From Rebecca billardiae RCC1528 (lineage: Eukaryota; Haptophyta), in the NCBI GenBank assembly GCA_965240325.2, contig OZ251222.1:4774001-4838000 (forward strand): DNA of 64,000 nucleotides, read 5' to 3'. Below, piece by piece: positions 20,401 to 31,754 of the stretch; the first letter of the stretch is position 1; every line of letters starts with the position of its first letter. Below the pieces are notes generated by a model that ran no database searches, was not told the DNA's origin, and saw nothing but the letters and a program-made list of their open reading frames with translations. A program made the translations under genes and the position numbers.

Positions 20401-23400
20401 GGAGGCCACGCGCGGCGCGCGCACGCCCTCGTACTCGAAGAGCGCGCGCGGCGCGGCCGGAGGCGCGCCGTGCTCGGGCGCGAACTGCTGGCCGTTCAGC
20501 GACACTCGGACCGGCACCGCGCCCGCAGCGCCCGGCGGCGACGTCACGAGCACGGCCCCCGCGCTCGCGTGCGCGGGCGCGCCGTCCGCGAGCGCGTCGC
20601 CAAAGGCCACGCGCAGCAGGCCGCCCAGCCCGGCGGCGTGCAGTGCGCTCAGCCCCTCGCCGAGCACCGCCACCGACGTGCCGCCCGCCGCGGGGCCCGC
20701 CGCCGGCGAGACCGCCGTCACGTTGGGCTCGTCGTAATAGAAGAAGGGCGCGCCGGACGCGCTGGCGCTGCCGGCCGCGCCGCCGCCGAGCGAGAGCTCG
20801 AGCGCGGACGCGCCCGGCTGCGCGCGCGGCGGCGTGGCGCACTCCGCGCGCGACTCGCCGCCCGGCCCGGGCGGCAGCAGCCGCGCCGGCGCCGCGCAGC
20901 CGGGCGCGCCCGCGAGCACGCAGCACAGCAGCCCGGGCCCGTACTCGGCAAAGCCCGCGCCCACCACCGTCACGCGCGTGCCGCCGCGCACGGGGCCGGC
21001 GGGGGGCTCGAGCCGATGCACGGCGAGGGCCGAGGCGTTGTACAGCTCGAAGGTCGGAGGCCCGTCGAGCGCGGGCACAGCCAGCGCGCCGCCGCGCAGA
21101 CGCACGGCCACGGCGTACGCGCCTGCAGGGAGCGTGCGCGGGAGCGCGCACGCGAGCGCCTCGGCGGAGGCGAGCACGCCCGGCGTGACGGTGAGGGCGG
21201 GCGCGCCGCCGGGCGGGGGCGCTCCGAGCGCCGAGAGCACGCACTGCGCGCCGCCCTCGCGCGCGTCAAAGCCGAAGCCGTGCGCGGTGAGCGTGGGCGC
21301 GTGCGCGCCGCCCGCGGGCGCGCCGCGCGGCGAGACGGCGGCGAGGGAGGCCTGGATGGCAGGCGGCGGCGGCGAGGGCGGGGTGGGCGGCGGCGGCGGG
21401 CTCGGCGGCGGGCTCGGCGGCGGCGGCGGCGGCGGCGGCGGCGGGCTCGGCGGCGGGCTCGGCGGCGAGGGCGGCGGCAAGGGCTCCGTGCGAGGCGGCG
21501 GCGGTGGGGACGGCGGCGGGCTCGGCGGCGGCGGGCTCGGCGGCGGGCTCGGCGGCAGTGACGGCGGCGGGCTCGGCGGCGGCGAGGGCGGCGGGCTCGG
21601 CGGCGGCGAGGGCGGCGGCGAGGGCGGCGGCGAGGGCGGCGGCGGGCGCGGTGGCGGCGACGGCGGCGGGCTCGGCGGCGGGCTCGGCGGTGGCGACGGT
21701 GGCGGGCTGGGCGGCGGGCTGGGCGGCGGGCTCGGCGGCGGCGGGCTCGGCGGCGGGCTCGGCGGCGGCGAGGGCGGCGGCGAGGGCGGAGGGCTCGGCG
21801 GCGGCGAGGGGGGTGGCGAGGGCGGCGGGCTCGGCGGCGGGCTCGGCGGCGGCAAGGGCGGCGGGCTCGGCGGCGGTGATGGCGGTGGGCTCGGCGGTGG
21901 GCTTGGCGGTGGGCTCGGCGGCGGCGAGGGCGGCGGCGAGGGCGGCGGGCTCGGCGGTGGGCTCGGCGGCGGGCTTGGCGGCGGGGAGGGCGGCGGCGAG
22001 GGCGGCGGGCTCGGCGGTGGGCTTGGCGGCGGAGCCGGGGGCGGCGACGGCGGCGGCGACGGCGGAGGCAAGGGCGGCGGTGAGGGCGGTGGCGAGGGCG
22101 GGGGGCTCGGCGGTGGCGAGGGCGGCGGGCTCGGCGGTGGTGGGCTGGGCGGCGGCGAGGGCGGCGGGCTCGGCGGCGGCGAGGGCGGCGGCGAAGGCGG
22201 TGGGCTCGGAGGCGGGCGTGGCGGTGGTGACGGCGGTGGCGGGCTCGGCGGTGGCGACGGTGGTGGGCTCGGTGGTGGGCTCGGTGGTGGGCTCGGTGGT
22301 GGCGAGGGCGGCGGGCTCGGCGGCGGGCTCGGCGGCGGTGGGCTTGGTGGTGGGCTCGGCGGCGGGCTCGGCGGTGGCAAGGGCGGCGGGCTCGGCGGTG
22401 GGGATGGCGGCGGGCTCGGTGGCGGCGACGGCGGCGGCGGGCTCGGCGGAGGCGATGGTGGCGGGCTCGGCGGTGGGCCTGGCGGCGGCGATGGTGGCGG
22501 GCGTGGTGGCGGCGACGGCGGTGGGCTCGGTGGCGGGCTAGGCGGCGGGCTCGGCGGCGGCGAGGGCGGCGGGCTCGGTGGCGGGCTCGGAGGCGGGCTC
22601 GGAGGCGGGCTCGGCGGCGGCGAGGGTGGCGGCGACGGTGGCGGCAAGGGCGGAGGCGAGGGCGGTGGCGATGGTGGTGGCGGACTAGGTGGCGGGGATG
22701 GTGGAGGGCTTGGGGGCGGCGAGGGCGGCGGCGGGCTCGGCGGAGGCGATGGCGGCGGGCTGGGTGGTGGGCCTGGCGGCGGCGACGGTGGCGGGCTCGG
22801 CGGCGGCGAGGGGGGCGGCGAGGGCGGCGGCGATGGTGGCGGAGCAGGCGGCGGCGAGGGCGGTGGCGAGGGTGGTGGGCCCGGCGGCGGGCTTGGCGGC
22901 GGGCTCGGTGGCGGGCTCGGTGGCGGGCTCGGTGGCGGCGAGGGGGGCGGCGACGGAGGCGGCGGACTGGGAGGCGGGCTCGGCGGTGGTGACGGTGGAG
23001 GGCTTGGCGGTGGTGAGGGCGGCGGCGGGCTTGGCGGCGGCGACGGCGGCGGGCTCGGCGGCGGCGACGGCGGCGGCGACGGCGGCGGCGACGGTGGCGG
23101 GCTCGGCGGCGGTGATGGTGGCGGGCTCGGTGGCGGGCTCGGTGGCGGCGAGGGCGGCGGCGATGGTGGCGGCGGGCTCGGTGGCGGGCTCGGCGGTGGC
23201 GACGGTGGAGGGCTTGGCGGTGGTGAGGGCGGCGGCGGACTTGGCGGCGGGCTCGGTGGCGGGCTCGGCGGCGGCGACGGCGGCGGCGACGGTGGCGGCG
23301 GGCTCGGTGGCGGGCTCGGCGGTGGCGACGGTGGAGGGCTTGGCGGTGGTGAGGGCGGCGGCGGGCTCGGCGGCGGTGACGGTGGCGGGCTCGGCGGCGG

Positions 23401-26400
23401 CGACGGCGGCGGCGACGGGGGCGGCGGGCTCGGTGGCGGGCTCGGCGGTGGCGACGGTGGAGGGCTTGGCGGTGGCGAGGGCGGCGGTGGGCTCGGCGGC
23501 GGTGACGGTGGCGGGCTCGGCGGCGGCGACGGCGGCGGCGACGGGGGCGGTGGGCTCGGTGGCGGGCTCGGCGGTGGCGACGGTGGAGGGCTTGGAGGTG
23601 GCGAGGGCGGCGGTGGGCTTGGTGGCGGCGACGGTGGCGGGCTCGGTGGCGGGCTCGGCGGTGGGCTCGGTGGCGGGCTCGGCGGCGGCGATGGTGGCGG
23701 CGACGGGGGCGGTGGGCTCGGTGGCGGGCTTGGCGGTGGCGACGGTGGAGGGCTTGGCGGTGGCGAGGGCGGCGGTGGGCTTGGTGGCGGCGATGGTGGC
23801 GGCGACGGGGGCGGTGGGCTCGGTGGCGGGCTCGGCGGTGGCGACGGTGGAGGGCTTGGAGGTGGCGAGGGCGGCGGTGGGCTTGGAGGCGGCGACGGTG
23901 GCGGGCTCGGTGGCGGGCTCGGCGGTGGGCTCGGTGGCGGGCTCGGTGGCGGGCTCGGTGGCGGGCTCGGCGGTGGCGACGGTGGAGGGCTTGGCGGTGG
24001 TGAGGGCGGCGGCGGGCTTGGCGGCGGTGACGGCGGCGGGCTCGGCGGCGGCGACGGCGGCGGCGACGGGGGCGGCGGGCTCGGCGGCGGGCTCGGCGGC
24101 GGCGATGGTGGCGGGCTCGGCGGCGGTGATGGCGGCGGGCTCGGTGGTGGGCTCGGCGGCGGCGACGGGGGCGGCGACGGGGGCGGCGGGCTCGGTGGCG
24201 GGCTTGGCGGCGGCGAGGGCGGCGGGCTCGGCGGTGGCGAGGGCGGCGGGGGGCTTGGTGGCGGCGAGGGTGGCGGGCTCGGTGGCGGTGATGGCGGTGG
24301 CGAGGGCGGCGGGCTCGGCGGCGGCGATGGTGGCGGGCTCGGCGGCGGTGATGGCGGCGGGCTCGGTGGCGGGCTCGGCGGTGGCGACGGGGGCGGCGAC
24401 GGGGGCGGCGGGCTCGGTGGCGGGCTTGGCGGCGGCGACGGCGGCGGGCTCGGCGGTGGCGAGGGCGGCGGTGGGCTTGGTGGCGGCAACGGTGGCGGGC
24501 TCGGCGGCGGCGAGGGCGGCGGCGAGGGTGGCGGCGGGCTCGGTGGCGGGGATGGCGGTGGTGACGGTGGAGGGCTTGGCGGTGGCGAGGGCGGCGGTGG
24601 GCTTGGTGGCGGCGACGGCGGCGGGCTCGGTGGCGGTGACGGTGGCGGCGACGGGGGCGGCGGGCTCGGTGGCGGGCTTGGCGGCGGCGAGGGCGGCGGG
24701 CTTGGCGGTGGCGAGGGCGGCGGTGGGCTTGGTGGCGGCGAGGGTGGCGGGATCGGCGGCGGTGATGGTGGTGGGCTCGGCGGCGGGCTCGGCGGCGGCG
24801 ATGGTGGCGGGCTCGGCGGTGGTGATGGCGGCGGGCTCGGTGGCGGGCTCGGCGGCGGCGACGGCGGCGGCGATGGGGGCGGCGGGCTCGGTGGCGGGCT
24901 CGGTGGTGGCGACGGCGGCGGGCTTGGCGGTGGCGAGGGCGGCGGGGGGCTTGGTGGCGGCGACGGTGGCGGGCTCGGCGGCGGCGAGGGCGGCGGCGAG
25001 GGTGGCGGCGGGCTCGGTGGCGGGGATGGCGGTGGTGACGGTGGAGGGCTTGGCGGTGGCGAGGGCGGCGGTGGGCTTGGTGGCGGCGACGGCGGCGGGC
25101 TCGGTGGCGGTGACGGTGGCGGCGACGGGGGCGGCGGGCTCGGTGGCGGGCTTGGCGGCGGCGAGGGCGGCGGGCTTGGCGGTGGCGAGGGCGGCGGTGG
25201 GCTTGGTGGCGGCGAGGGTGGCGGGATCGGCGGCGGTGATGGTGGTGGGCTCGGTGGCGGGCTCGGCGGCGGCGATGGTGGCGGGCTCGGCGGCGGTGTT
25301 GGCGGCGGGCTCGGTGGCGGGCTTGGCGGCGGCGACGGGGGCGGCGACGGGGGCGGTGGGCTCGGTGGCGGGCTCGGCGGTGGCGACGGTGGAGGGCTTG
25401 GAGGTGGCGAGGGCGGCGGTGGGCTTGGAGGCGGCGACGGTGGCGGGCTCGGTGGCGGGCTCGGCGGTGGGCTCGGTGGCGGGCTCGGTGGCGGGCTCGG
25501 TGGCGGGCTCGGCGGTGGCGACGGTGGAGGGCTTGGCGGTGGTGAGGGCGGCGGCGGGCTTGGCGGCGGTGACGGCGGCGGGCTCGGCGGCGGCGACGGC
25601 GGCGGCGACGGGGGCGGCGGGCTCGGCGGCGGGCTCGGCGGCGGCGATGGTGGCGGGCTCGGCGGCGGTGATGGCGGCGGGCTCGGTGGTGGGCTCGGCG
25701 GCGGCGACGGGGGCGGCGACGGGGGCGGCGGGCTCGGTGGCGGGCTTGGCGGCGGCGAGGGCGGCGGGCTCGGCGGTGGCGAGGGCGGCGGGGGGCTTGG
25801 TGGCGGCGAGGGTGGCGGGCTCGGTGGCGGTGATGGCGGTGGCGAGGGCGGCGGGCTCGGCGGCGGCGATGGTGGCGGGCTCGGCGGCGGTGATGGCGGC
25901 GGGCTCGGTGGCGGGCTCGGCGGTGGCGACGGGGGCGGCGACGGGGGCGGCGGGCTCGGTGGCGGGCTTGGCGGCGGCGACGGCGGCGGGCTCGGCGGTG
26001 GCGAGGGCGGCGGTGGGCTTGGTGGCGGCAACGGTGGCGGGCTCGGCGGCGGCGAGGGCGGCGGCGAGGGTGGCGGCGGGCTCGGTGGCGGGGATGGCGG
26101 TGGTGACGGTGGAGGGCTTGGCGGTGGCGAGGGCGGCGGTGGGCTTGGTGGCGGCGACGGCGGCGGGCTCGGTGGCGGTGACGGTGGCGGCGACGGGGGC
26201 GGCGGGCTCGGTGGCGGGCTTGGCGGCGGCGAGGGCGGCGGGCTTGGCGGTGGCGAGGGCGGCGGTGGGCTTGGTGGCGGCGAGGGTGGCGGGATCGGCG
26301 GCGGTGATGGTGGTGGGCTCGGCGGCGGGCTCGGCGGCGGCGATGGTGGCGGGCTCGGCGGTGGTGATGGCGGCGGGCTCGGTGGCGGGCTCGGCGGCGG

Positions 26401-28863
26401 CGACGGCGGCGGCGATGGGGGCGGCGGGCTCGGTGGCGGGCTCGGTGGTGGCGACGGCGGCGGGCTTGGCGGTGGCGAGGGCGGCGGGGGGCTTGGTGGC
26501 GGCGACGGTGGCGGGCTCGGCGGCGGCGAGGGCGGCGGCGAGGGTGGCGGCGGGCTCGGTGGCGGGGATGGCGGTGGTGACGGTGGAGGGCTTGGCGGTG
26601 GCGAGGGCGGCGGTGGGCTTGGTGGCGGCGACGGCGGCGGGCTCGGTGGCGGTGACGGTGGCGGCGACGGGGGCGGCGGGCTCGGTGGCGGGCTTGGCGG
26701 CGGCGAGGGCGGCGGGCTTGGCGGTGGCGAGGGCGGCGGTGGGCTTGGTGGCGGCGAGGGTGGCGGGATCGGCGGCGGTGATGGTGGTGGGCTCGGTGGC
26801 GGGCTCGGCGGCGGCGATGGTGGCGGGCTCGGCGGCGGTGTTGGCGGCGGGCTCGGTGGCGGGCTTGGCGGCGGCGACGGGGGCGGCGACGGTGGCGGCG
26901 GGCTCGGTGGCGGGCTCGGCGGTGGCGACGGTGGAGGGCTCGGCGGTGGCGAGGGCGGCGGCGGGCTTGGTGGCGGCGACGGTGGCGGCCTTGGTGGCGG
27001 TGATGGCGGCGGGCTCGGCGGCGGCGACGGCGGCGGGCTCGGTGGCGGGCTTGGCGGCGGGCTCGGCGGCGGGCTCGGTGGCGGGCTCGGCGGCGGTGAT
27101 GGCGGCGGGCTCGGCGGCGGGCTCGGGGGCGGCGACGGTGGCGGCGACGGTGGTGGCGGGCTCGGTGGCGGGCTCGGTGGCGGTGACGGCGGCGGGCTCG
27201 GCGGTGGTGACGGCGGCGGGCTTGGCGGCGGGCTTGGCGGCGGGCTCGGCGGCGGGCTCGGCGGCGGTGATGGCGGTGGGCTCGGCGGCGGTGATGGCGG
27301 CGGGCTCGGTGGCGAGCTCGGTGGCGGCGACGGTGGCGGTGACGGGGGCGGCGGGCTCGGTGGCGGGCTCGGCGGTGGTGACGGCGGAGGGCTCGGCGGT
27401 GGCGAAGGCGGCGGCGGGCTTGGTGGCGGCGATGGTGGCGGGCTCGGTGGCGGTGACGGCGGTGGGCTCGGCGGCGGCGACGGCGGCGGGCTTGGTGGGG
27501 GGCTCGGCGGCGGGCTTGGCGGCGGTGATGGCGGCGGGCTCGGCGGCGGTGATGGCGGCGGGCTCGGTGGAGGGCTCGGTGGCGGCGACGGGGGCGGCGA
27601 CGGGGGCGGGGGGCTCGGTGGCGGGCTCGGTGGTGGTGACGGTGGCGGGCTTGGCGGTGGCGAGGGTGGCGGCGGGCTTGGTGGCGGCGATGGTGGTGGG
27701 CTCGGTGGCGGGGATGGTGGTGGGCTCGGCGGCGGGGATGGCGGTGGTGACGGTGGCGGTGAGGGCGGCGGCGATGGCGGCGGTGAAGGCGGCGGCGATG
27801 GCGGCGGGCGCGGTGGCGGTGGCGATGGGGGTGGGCTCGGTGGCGGCGAGGGCGGCGGGCTCGGCGGGGGCGAGGGCGGCGGTGAGGGCGGCGGCGAGGG
27901 CGGTGGAGGGCTGGGGGGTGGCGATGGCGGTGGCGATGGCGGCGGCGATGGCGGCGGCGATGGCGGCAGCAAGGGCGGCGGCGAGGGCGGCGGCGCCGGC
28001 GGCGAAGGCGGGGGCGACATCCCAGGCAAGGGCGTGTACGGAATGTACCCGTACCCGTCCCCGTCAGTAATTGGAGCACCGCCGCCGCTGGTCTGCAGCC
28101 GACGGCGCGTTGCAGCCTGTGCCGGGAGCGGCGCCACCAGCGCTGGCGCTCGCGGCGGGCCCGATGGCGGGCAGCTTGGGAGCACGGCCGTTCGGCCGCT
28201 CCCCAGCGTGAGTCTGCCGCCGCAGACGCCGCTGTTCGCCGCCGCCACCGCGTCGAGCGCGCGCACCCCCAGCAGGCTGGGCGGCAGCGCCCCGCCCAGC
28301 CCCGGGCAGTCGTGCACGCGCAGCTCGTGCAGCGCGCTCAGACGCCCGAGCTCGGTGGGGAGCGTGCCAGCCATCGAGGTGAACGCGATCGAGAGCCGCG
28401 TCAGCGCTGTGAGCTTGCCCAGCTCCGTCGGCACCGCGCCCGTGAGCGGGTTGAGCGCGAGGTCCACGTCCTGCACGCGCGACATGCGCCCGAGCTCGGT
28501 CGGGAGCGTGCCCGTGAGGTCGTTGTCCGCCAGGTGGAAGGAGGTGACCGCGGTCAGGTGCCCGATGCTCGTCGGGATCGTTCCGCACGGCCTGCCCACA
28601 TGGCCGCCGCCGCCGTTCGTCTCGTCGAGACCGCTGTCGATCCAAACCGTCAGGCAGCCGCTGCCTCCAACAGCGCACGCGCTCCACGAGCCGAGCTTGG
28701 TGAGCGGGGTGTTGCACTGCGCGACGACCCGCGGTACAAGCGCTAGCCCCGCGACGAGTGCGGCCAGGAGATGCGCCCTGCACCGCCACATGCGCGACGA
28801 TCCGTCGACGCGCCTGCCCACAGCAGCAAGCTTTGGTGTCCCCATTCGGTTTGCACACTTCAT
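13378..28863 (-). CDS. Giant polycystin-1-like adhesion receptor (LRR, Ser-Pro tract, IPT, REJ, EGF, GPS, EF hands)
   Basis: One uninterrupted 5,161-residue frame. The likely start is Met at 28791 (MWRCRAHLLAALVAGLAL, a good signal peptide); an ATG 24 codons upstream is also in frame. The order is: LRRs (about 70-230; repeated LPTELG); Ser-Pro-Pro-Pro tract (about 285-2500); two or three IPT/TIG-like domains (GPVRGGTRVTVVGAGF, GPAAGGTSVAVLGEG); PKD/REJ-like region (about 2900-3550); EGF-like CECAPPWNGRAC; and a GPS motif ending YCACTHLTDFAAVAL, with self-cleavage expected at HL|T. A first helix follows (AIYRLVYLLAGANALCLLL), then an IQ-like helix (VVLQRQARRRLATLHL) and a helix pair resembling polycystin-1 (LVTVLLYALLVGAIAGPALA). 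Two EF hands (DTDGDGTIGV, DLNGDLRLDE) and two last helices complete it. No PLAT domain or channel half is seen. It is probably a Ca-responsive surface receptor with a glycosylated stalk. Confidence 0.85.
21360..28015 (-). repeat. 6.6-kb Ser-Pro repeat tract, in frame
   Basis: The region encodes about 2,200 residues, almost entirely SPPP and SPPPP blocks with rare Ala, Gly, Leu, Arg, Ile or Thr replacements of Ser. In algae and plants such SP3/SP4 blocks are hydroxylated and arabinosylated to give stiff rods. The Pro third base varies among C, G, A and T while the peptide stays constant, and no stop or frameshift interrupts it. This indicates purifying selection on the protein rather than raw slippage. 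The plus strand is a G-rich ggcggcgggctc array. Confidence 0.95.
23800..26883. repeat. 1,542-bp tandem duplication within the Ser-Pro tract
   Basis: Copy A is about 23800-25341 and copy B about 25342-26883. Rare landmarks recur at exactly 1,542 bp: gggatcggcgg (24752 to 26294, and 25226 to 26768), ggcaacgg (24488 to 26030), ggtgttggc (25299 to 26841) and gcttggaggc (23881 to 25423). A shorter 474-bp duplication is nested inside each copy (24752 to 25226). Both lengths are multiples of three, so the reading frame survives. Confidence 0.88.
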
Positions 28864-29230
28864 CTATTTTTAACTTACCCTGAGCTCGAGTTCCCAGCCC
28901 ATATTCGCTAAATAGGACGATGTTGGTGCGCGACTACGGCGCGAAGCGTGGTTTATTCGTATGTGGTTTAACGACTGGGTATGTATGCAACGGCGGGAAC
29001 GAATATGCCGATTTACTTTCATACGGATTGACGGGCAGAAAGATTCCACAAGAGAGGAAAAACTCAAAAAGAGTCCGCACGCGCACGGCTCGGCAGTGCG
29101 CGCCCCGAGTCGCCGAGCGGGTTGGAGGCGTCGTTCCCGTCTGAATAAACGAGACGAGTCGGTCCAGACCATGCTGCGCTGTGTCCAGACCGCGTCTCTA
29201 GCGCCATCCCGGACGCCGAGCCCCCCGCTC
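28864..29230. other. Spacer between the giant receptor and the MazG-like gene
   Basis: A 367-bp stretch upstream of the receptor start (minus strand) and downstream of the MazG-like stop. The part at 28,900-29,080 is AT-richer and likely holds the receptor promoter and 5' UTR. No gene is seen. Confidence 0.5.
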
Positions 29231-29994
29231 TCACTGCCCTTCCCCGTCCTCCGAGTCCTCGTCCCCCGAGTCGTCGTCCGAGAGCGCCTGCAGGTCCCGC
29301 TCGAGGTCCTGCTTCCACTCGGACAGCCCGTCCAGCTCCTCTTCGTTGAACAGGCCCTCCACGGCGCGCAGGCGCTCGGCGGGGCTGCGGGGCGGCGCGG
29401 GCAGCTGCTCAGGGGCCGCACTGCCGCCCGGCGCCGCGCCACGCCCGACCGGTGCGTCGGCTGCGTCGGCAGGCGGTGAGCTGCCGCGCGCGCCCTCGGC
29501 GGGTGCGCCCTGCTCGCCCTGCTCCTGCTCCTTGCCCGCCTGTGCGCCCGGGGGTGGCGCGCGCGCTCAGCGGCACTCGCTCGGGTGCGCAGCGGCGCGC
29601 GCGGCGCGGGCGAACGGGCCCGTACCTGCCACATGCGCGACGCGTCCGCCGCGCTCAGCACCGGCGGCCCGCCCTCGAACGCGTACGGCGCTCGCCTGCG
29701 CAGCTTGGCCATGGCGGAGTCGCACACGCGCTCAACCGGCGCACTGCCGCACTCGCGCTCGCACGCGTGCACGAGCATGAGCACGTCGAAGAGGATGTCT
29801 CCGAGCTCTGCGGTCAGCTTCTCCGGCCCGCCACCGCTCTGCCCGTCGATGATCTCCTCCGCCTCGACGAGCTCCTTGCGCGTGAACTCGAGCATGTCGC
29901 GCGCGCTCTGCGCCTGCGTCCACGGGCACACGGCCTGCAGGCGCGCGACGACGGCCGCGAGCTCGAGGAGGCGCGCTGTGCCACCGCCCACCAT
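29231..29994 (-). CDS. MazG-type nucleotide pyrophosphohydrolase with acidic C-terminal exon
   Basis: All-alpha NTP pyrophosphatase family, members of which hydrolyse (d)NTPs to monophosphates, often as house-cleaning enzymes. Exon 1 is 29994-29626, the intron is 29625-29540 (GTACGG...CAG, 86 bp, phase 0) and exon 2 is 29539-29231; the product is 225 residues. Exon 1 carries the domain: CPWTQAQSARDMLEFTRKEL, then the metal ligands ELVEAEE and, 20 residues later, ELGDILFD, matching the ExxE...ExxD pattern. Exon 2 encodes a low-complexity linker, a helix (LFNEEELDGLSEWKQDLERD) and an acidic Asp/Ser/Glu tail that bacterial MazG lacks. The ATG at 29994 is the first in frame. It is divergently paired with DENND11. 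Confidence 0.85.
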
Positions 29995-30238
29995 GCCGCG
30001 ACGCGCTCGCTCCCGACCGCGAGGCTCGTGCGCCCGCGGACCGCCTGCACGCGACGGCCGCGACGCGCGGACCAACCGCCCGGGCCCGCGACTTTCACTT
30101 CTTTTGGTGCCACGGTCGCTTGCGCTTCACGGCCAGTCCGGGGCGGCGCGCGCCCGCGCTGGCTCCGCAGGCCGCGCGCAGGACTGTTGGCCGAGACTCG
30201 CGCTGGGCGCGGGAGCTCCGTCGGCGTCCCGAAGCGCG
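29995..30238. promoter_or_regulatory. Divergent promoter, MazG-like/DENND11
   Basis: The 244 bp between two outward-facing start codons must hold both promoters and 5' UTRs. The DNA is GC-rich, with no TATA-like element seen. Confidence 0.45.
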
Positions 30239-31754
30239 ATGGAGGTGGGGAGCAGCAGTAGCGCCAACGTGCCGCTGCTGGCGGCGGTCGAGGCCCCGCC
30301 GGACGCCAGCGCGCCGCCGCCGCGCGCGGCCGAGCCCGCCACGTCCGACGCCGGCGTTTGCGCCGTGTTCGCCGTGCACTTCCACCCGACCTCGGGCCAC
30401 ACGCTCGAGTGGCAGCACCCGGAGGGGCTCGAGCTGGCGGGCGTCGAGTTCAAGGCGATGGCGTCCGGGCAGCACGCGCTGGAGACGGACTACGTCTACT
30501 TCCGGCACGGCGAGCTCTTCGGCCTCGCCGCCTTCCACAACCACGCCAGCGCCGACCCGACCGAGCGGCACGCGCGCATGCGCTCTGTGGGCGTGCTGGG
30601 CGCAGACTTCAGAGGGCTGCACGCGCACCTGCCCGAGCTGGAGGCGGCGGCGCGCGGGCTGAACGCGCGCCCGCGGCAGTACGACGCGCTGCTCGCGCTG
30701 TACGCGCACGCCTCGCGCGCGCCCGCCCCGCCGCTCGCGCCGCAGCTCTCCCCCCTCGCCCCCCCCGCCTCCGCGGTCGGGCCGCTCGCGCCGCTTGTGG
30801 ACAGCCTGGGCGATGGCGTGTTCGTGCTCTGGAAGGCGGCGCTGCTGCGCATGCGCGTGCTGCTGTACGGCACGCCGCCGGTGGGCGCGCTGTGCTCGCG
30901 CGCGCTCGCGGCGCTGCACCTGCTCGCCACCGCCACGCTCGACGCGCGCGCGCTGCTCCCCAAGCCGCGCGCCGCCGCGCGCTTCTGCGTCTCTGTCGCG
31001 GACGCGGACGCGCTGGCAGCCGAGGGCGCGCGCGCCGGCTATGTGGCGTGCACGGTCGACGGGGTGTGTGCGCGGGGCGCGCGGCGGGGAGGCCTGGGCG
31101 TGGCGCCGCGCGCGCGGCGGCGCGCGTGGCGCGCTGACGCGCGCTGCGCCGCGCCGCGCCCGCCCCCGCGCGCGCTTCTCCGCCGCTCCCCCCCCACCCG
31201 GCTGCGCCGCGCGCCCGTGTGCGCGTGTGCGTGTGCGTGCGCGCGTGCGTGCGCGAATGTGCCGCCCGCTGCCGCCCGCTGCGCCGCCTCAGGTGCTCAC
31301 CTCCAAGCACCAGCTGTGGGACGTGCTCGTCGACGGGGCGAGCGTGCGCGTGAGCGGGCCGGCGGCGAGCCTGCTCGCCGTCACCAGCGTCGACCGCAGC
31401 CGCCTGCGCTACCTCGCCAGCCTGCGTGAGTCACTGTTCAGCGTGCGGCCGGCGGCGGGCGCGGAGCAGGCGGAGGGCGCGGGCGCGCGCGCGCGGTACG
31501 AGCGAGTGCTGCGCGGCTTCTTCTGCCGGCTCAACGACACGCTGCTGGGCGCGCTCGCCGAGAAGGCGCGCGGCGCGCCAAAGGGCGCACGCGCCGCGCG
31601 CACGCGCGTCGTCGACGTGGGCGAGCTCGGGCTGGACCCGCCGGACGCGCCGTTCGTCTCGAGGCTGGCCGCGCTGGGCGGGCTGCCGCTCGAGGTGCGC
31701 GCGGCGCGCTGCACGTGCATGTGCTGCCACCGGCTGCTCTGCCGCTGCGGCTGA
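30239..31754 (+). CDS. DENND11: DENN domain-containing protein 11 (LCHN-like)
   Basis: Member of the DENN family, proteins that typically act as Rab guanine-nucleotide exchange factors in membrane traffic. Exon 1 is 30239-31063, the intron is 31064-31292 (GTGTGT...CAG, 229 bp) and exon 2 is 31293-31754; the product is 428 residues. The N-terminal longin/uDENN part is characteristic: VFAVHFHPTSGHTLEWQHP, LAGVEFKAMASGQHALETDY, VYFRHGELFGLAAFHNH and RMRSVGVLGADFRGLHAHLP. The middle has LVDSLGDGVFVLWKAALLRM and VLLYGTPPVGALC. The C-terminal exon starts VLTSKHQLWDVLVDG and ends with a Cys cluster (CTCMCCHRLLCRC) that I do not know from other family members. Human LCHN is a little longer. The intron keeps frame with phase 0. 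Confidence 0.87.

Noticed and set aside
21360-28015. CRISPR-like or satellite array
   Set aside because: The periodic units are in-frame codons of one long protein. There are no constant repeats separated by unique spacers.
20834-28873. A 2,679-codon plus-strand open frame rich in GGGLGGG, GGGDGGG and GGGEGGG
   Set aside because: It is the antisense shadow of the Ser-Pro tract. It has no signal or domain, and the minus-strand frame contains recognisable LRR, IPT, GPS and EF-hand modules on both sides.
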